A stretch of 5,741 nucleotides of DNA, from the NCBI GenBank assembly GCA_900767005.1, contig CAAFXL010000066.1:1-5741 (forward strand), written 5' to 3'. How positions within the stretch are numbered: position 1 is the first letter of the stretch; the number at the start of each line of letters is the position of its first letter. Of this stretch, positions 4,740-5,741 are shown piece after piece. The notes beneath the pieces were generated by a model, which was given only the letters and a program-made list of their open reading frames with translations, made no database searches and was not told the DNA's origin. The translations under genes and the position numbers were made by a program. This DNA is from an uncultured Ruminobacter sp. (lineage in GTDB: Bacteria; Pseudomonadota; Gammaproteobacteria; Enterobacterales; Succinivibrionaceae).

Positions 4740-5741
4740 ATGTCAGAATTATCTTTTGCTGAATTATTTGAAAACAGTAATACTCCTAGCCCTAAGCAGG
4801 GTGATTTAGTTAAAGCTACCGTTGTTAGCATCGACAATGAATGTGTATGGGTATCTTCAGGCTTAAAGTCTGATTCAGGTATTCCAGTTGACCAGTTCAA
4901 GGATGCTCAGGGCAACGTAACCGTACAGGTTGGCGACGAAATCGATGTAGTATTAGAAAATATCGAAGATGGTCTAGGTAATACTGTTCTTTCACGTGAA
5001 AAGGCAAAGAAACAGGAATCTTGGGTTAATCTTGAAAAGGCATTTAACGAACAGACTATCGTTACTGGTCTTATCGATGGTAAGGTTAAGGGTGGTTTCA
5101 CCGTTTCTATCGATGGTATTCGTGCATTCCTACCAGGTTCATTAGTTGATGTACGTCCAGTACGTGAAACTACTCACCTAGAAGGTCAGGAAATCGAATT
5201 CAAGGTTATTAAGTTAGATCAGAAGCGTAACAACGTAGTTGTTTCACGTCGTGCTGTTATTGAATCTACTAATACTGCTGATCGTGGCGAAGTATTAAAC
5301 AACCTAGAAGAAGGTCAGATCGTTGAAGGTACAGTTAAGAACTTAACTGACTACGGTGCATTCGTTGATCTTGGTGGTGTTGATGGTTTATTACACATCA
5401 CTGATATGGCTTGGAAGCGTGTTAAGCACCCTAGCGAAATCGTTTCTCAGGGTCAGGTTGTTAAGGTTAAGGTTCTTAAGTTTGACCGTGAACGCAGCCG
5501 TGTATCTCTAGGCTTAAAGCAGCTTGGTGAAGATCCATGGATTGCAATTGCAACTCGTTACCCAGTAGGTTCTGAAATTGAAGGTAAGGTAACAAACTTA
5601 ACTGATTACGGTTGTTTCGTTGAAATCGAAGACGGCGTAGAAGGTCTAGTACACGTATCTGAAATGGATTGGACTAACAAGAACGTTCACCCATCTAAGG
5701 TAGTTAATATCGGTGACCAAGTTAAGGTTAAGGTTCTTGAA
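4740..5741 (+). CDS. rpsA: Ribosomal protein S1, 5' part
   Basis: S1 binds mRNA on the 30S subunit and allows initiation on mRNAs with weak Shine-Dalgarno sequences or structured starts. The frame opens at the ATG 4740-4742 and stays open for 334 codons to the window edge; the E. coli protein has 557 residues and six S1 repeats. Visible here are the two ribosome-anchoring repeats (about 20-87 and 105-171, including KVKGGF and RAFLPGSLVDVRP), then RNA-binding repeats three (about 192-260, NLTDYGAFVDLGGVDGLLHI) and four (from about 277, NLTDYGCFVEI and EGLVHVSEMDW). The match to E. coli S1 recalled from memory is very close, supporting a gammaproteobacterial host. Gln is almost always CAG and Gly mostly GGT, a highly expressed codon pattern unlike that of the exb genes. 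Confidence 0.97.
   Translation, partial: MSELSFAELFENSNTPSPKQGDLVKATVVSIDNECVWVSSGLKSDSGIPVDQFKDAQGNVTVQVGDEIDVVLENIEDGLGNTVLSREKAKKQESWVNLEKAFNEQTIVTGLIDGKVKGGFTVSIDGIRAFLPGSLVDVRPVRETTHLEGQEIEFKVIKLDQKRNNVVVSRRAVIESTNTADRGEVLNNLEEGQIVEGTVKNLTDYGAFVDLGGVDGLLHITDMAWKRVKHPSEIVSQGQVVKVKVLKFDRERSRVSLGLKQLGEDPWIAIATRYPVGSEIEGKVTNLTDYGCFVEIEDGVEGLVHVSEMDWTNKNVHPSKVVNIGDQVKVKVLE

Noticed and set aside
4658..4900. Minus-strand ORF of 80 codons
   Set aside because: It overlaps the rpsA leader and start antisense; no family resemblance or ribosome site is visible.
4907..5101. Minus-strand ORF of 64 codons
   Set aside because: It is antisense to the highly conserved S1 coding sequence.

Overview
The window is a strongly AT-rich piece of a Gram-negative chromosome, read almost entirely on the + strand. 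The best taxonomic marker is the 3' gene, ribosomal protein S1 (rpsA). Its first 334 residues follow the gammaproteobacterial protein closely, with long stretches that look the same as Escherichia coli S1, and it has a hairpin-rich leader of the gammaproteobacterial type. High AT content together with a flavodoxin-like gene of a type common in anaerobes suggests a low-GC, perhaps gut-dwelling gammaproteobacterium such as a member of the Succinivibrionaceae. That last step is inference.

Layout. Positions 1-465 hold the 3' part of a flavodoxin-like gene broken by one in-frame TAG. After a hairpin, a tight operon exbB-exbD-tonB (536-2526, gaps of 14 and 12 nt) encodes an inner-membrane proton-driven energy transducer and ends at a strong terminator. 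A 314-nt AT-rich gap then leads to two tandem, clearly paralogous 8-strand-type outer-membrane barrel proteins (2841-3491 and 3661-4353). Each has its own Shine-Dalgarno sequence and its own terminator. A 386-nt gap carries a further AT-rich stretch, a good promoter and a three-hairpin leader for rpsA, which runs off the right edge (4740 to beyond 5741).

How the parts work together. ExbB and ExbD form the proton-conducting motor and TonB carries its force across the periplasm to outer-membrane receptors. No TonB-dependent receptor lies in the window, and the two small barrels are not of that class, so their adjacency need not mean shared function. The most notable points are: the motor lacks the usual TM3 glutamate of ExbB (Gln instead) and the usual transmembrane histidine of TonB, while ExbD keeps its aspartate; ExbD carries a long Ser/Asn-rich tail; and the two barrels differ most in a cysteine-bracketed, Tyr/His/Asp-rich first loop. 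I saw no mobile element, CRISPR array, tRNA or rRNA.
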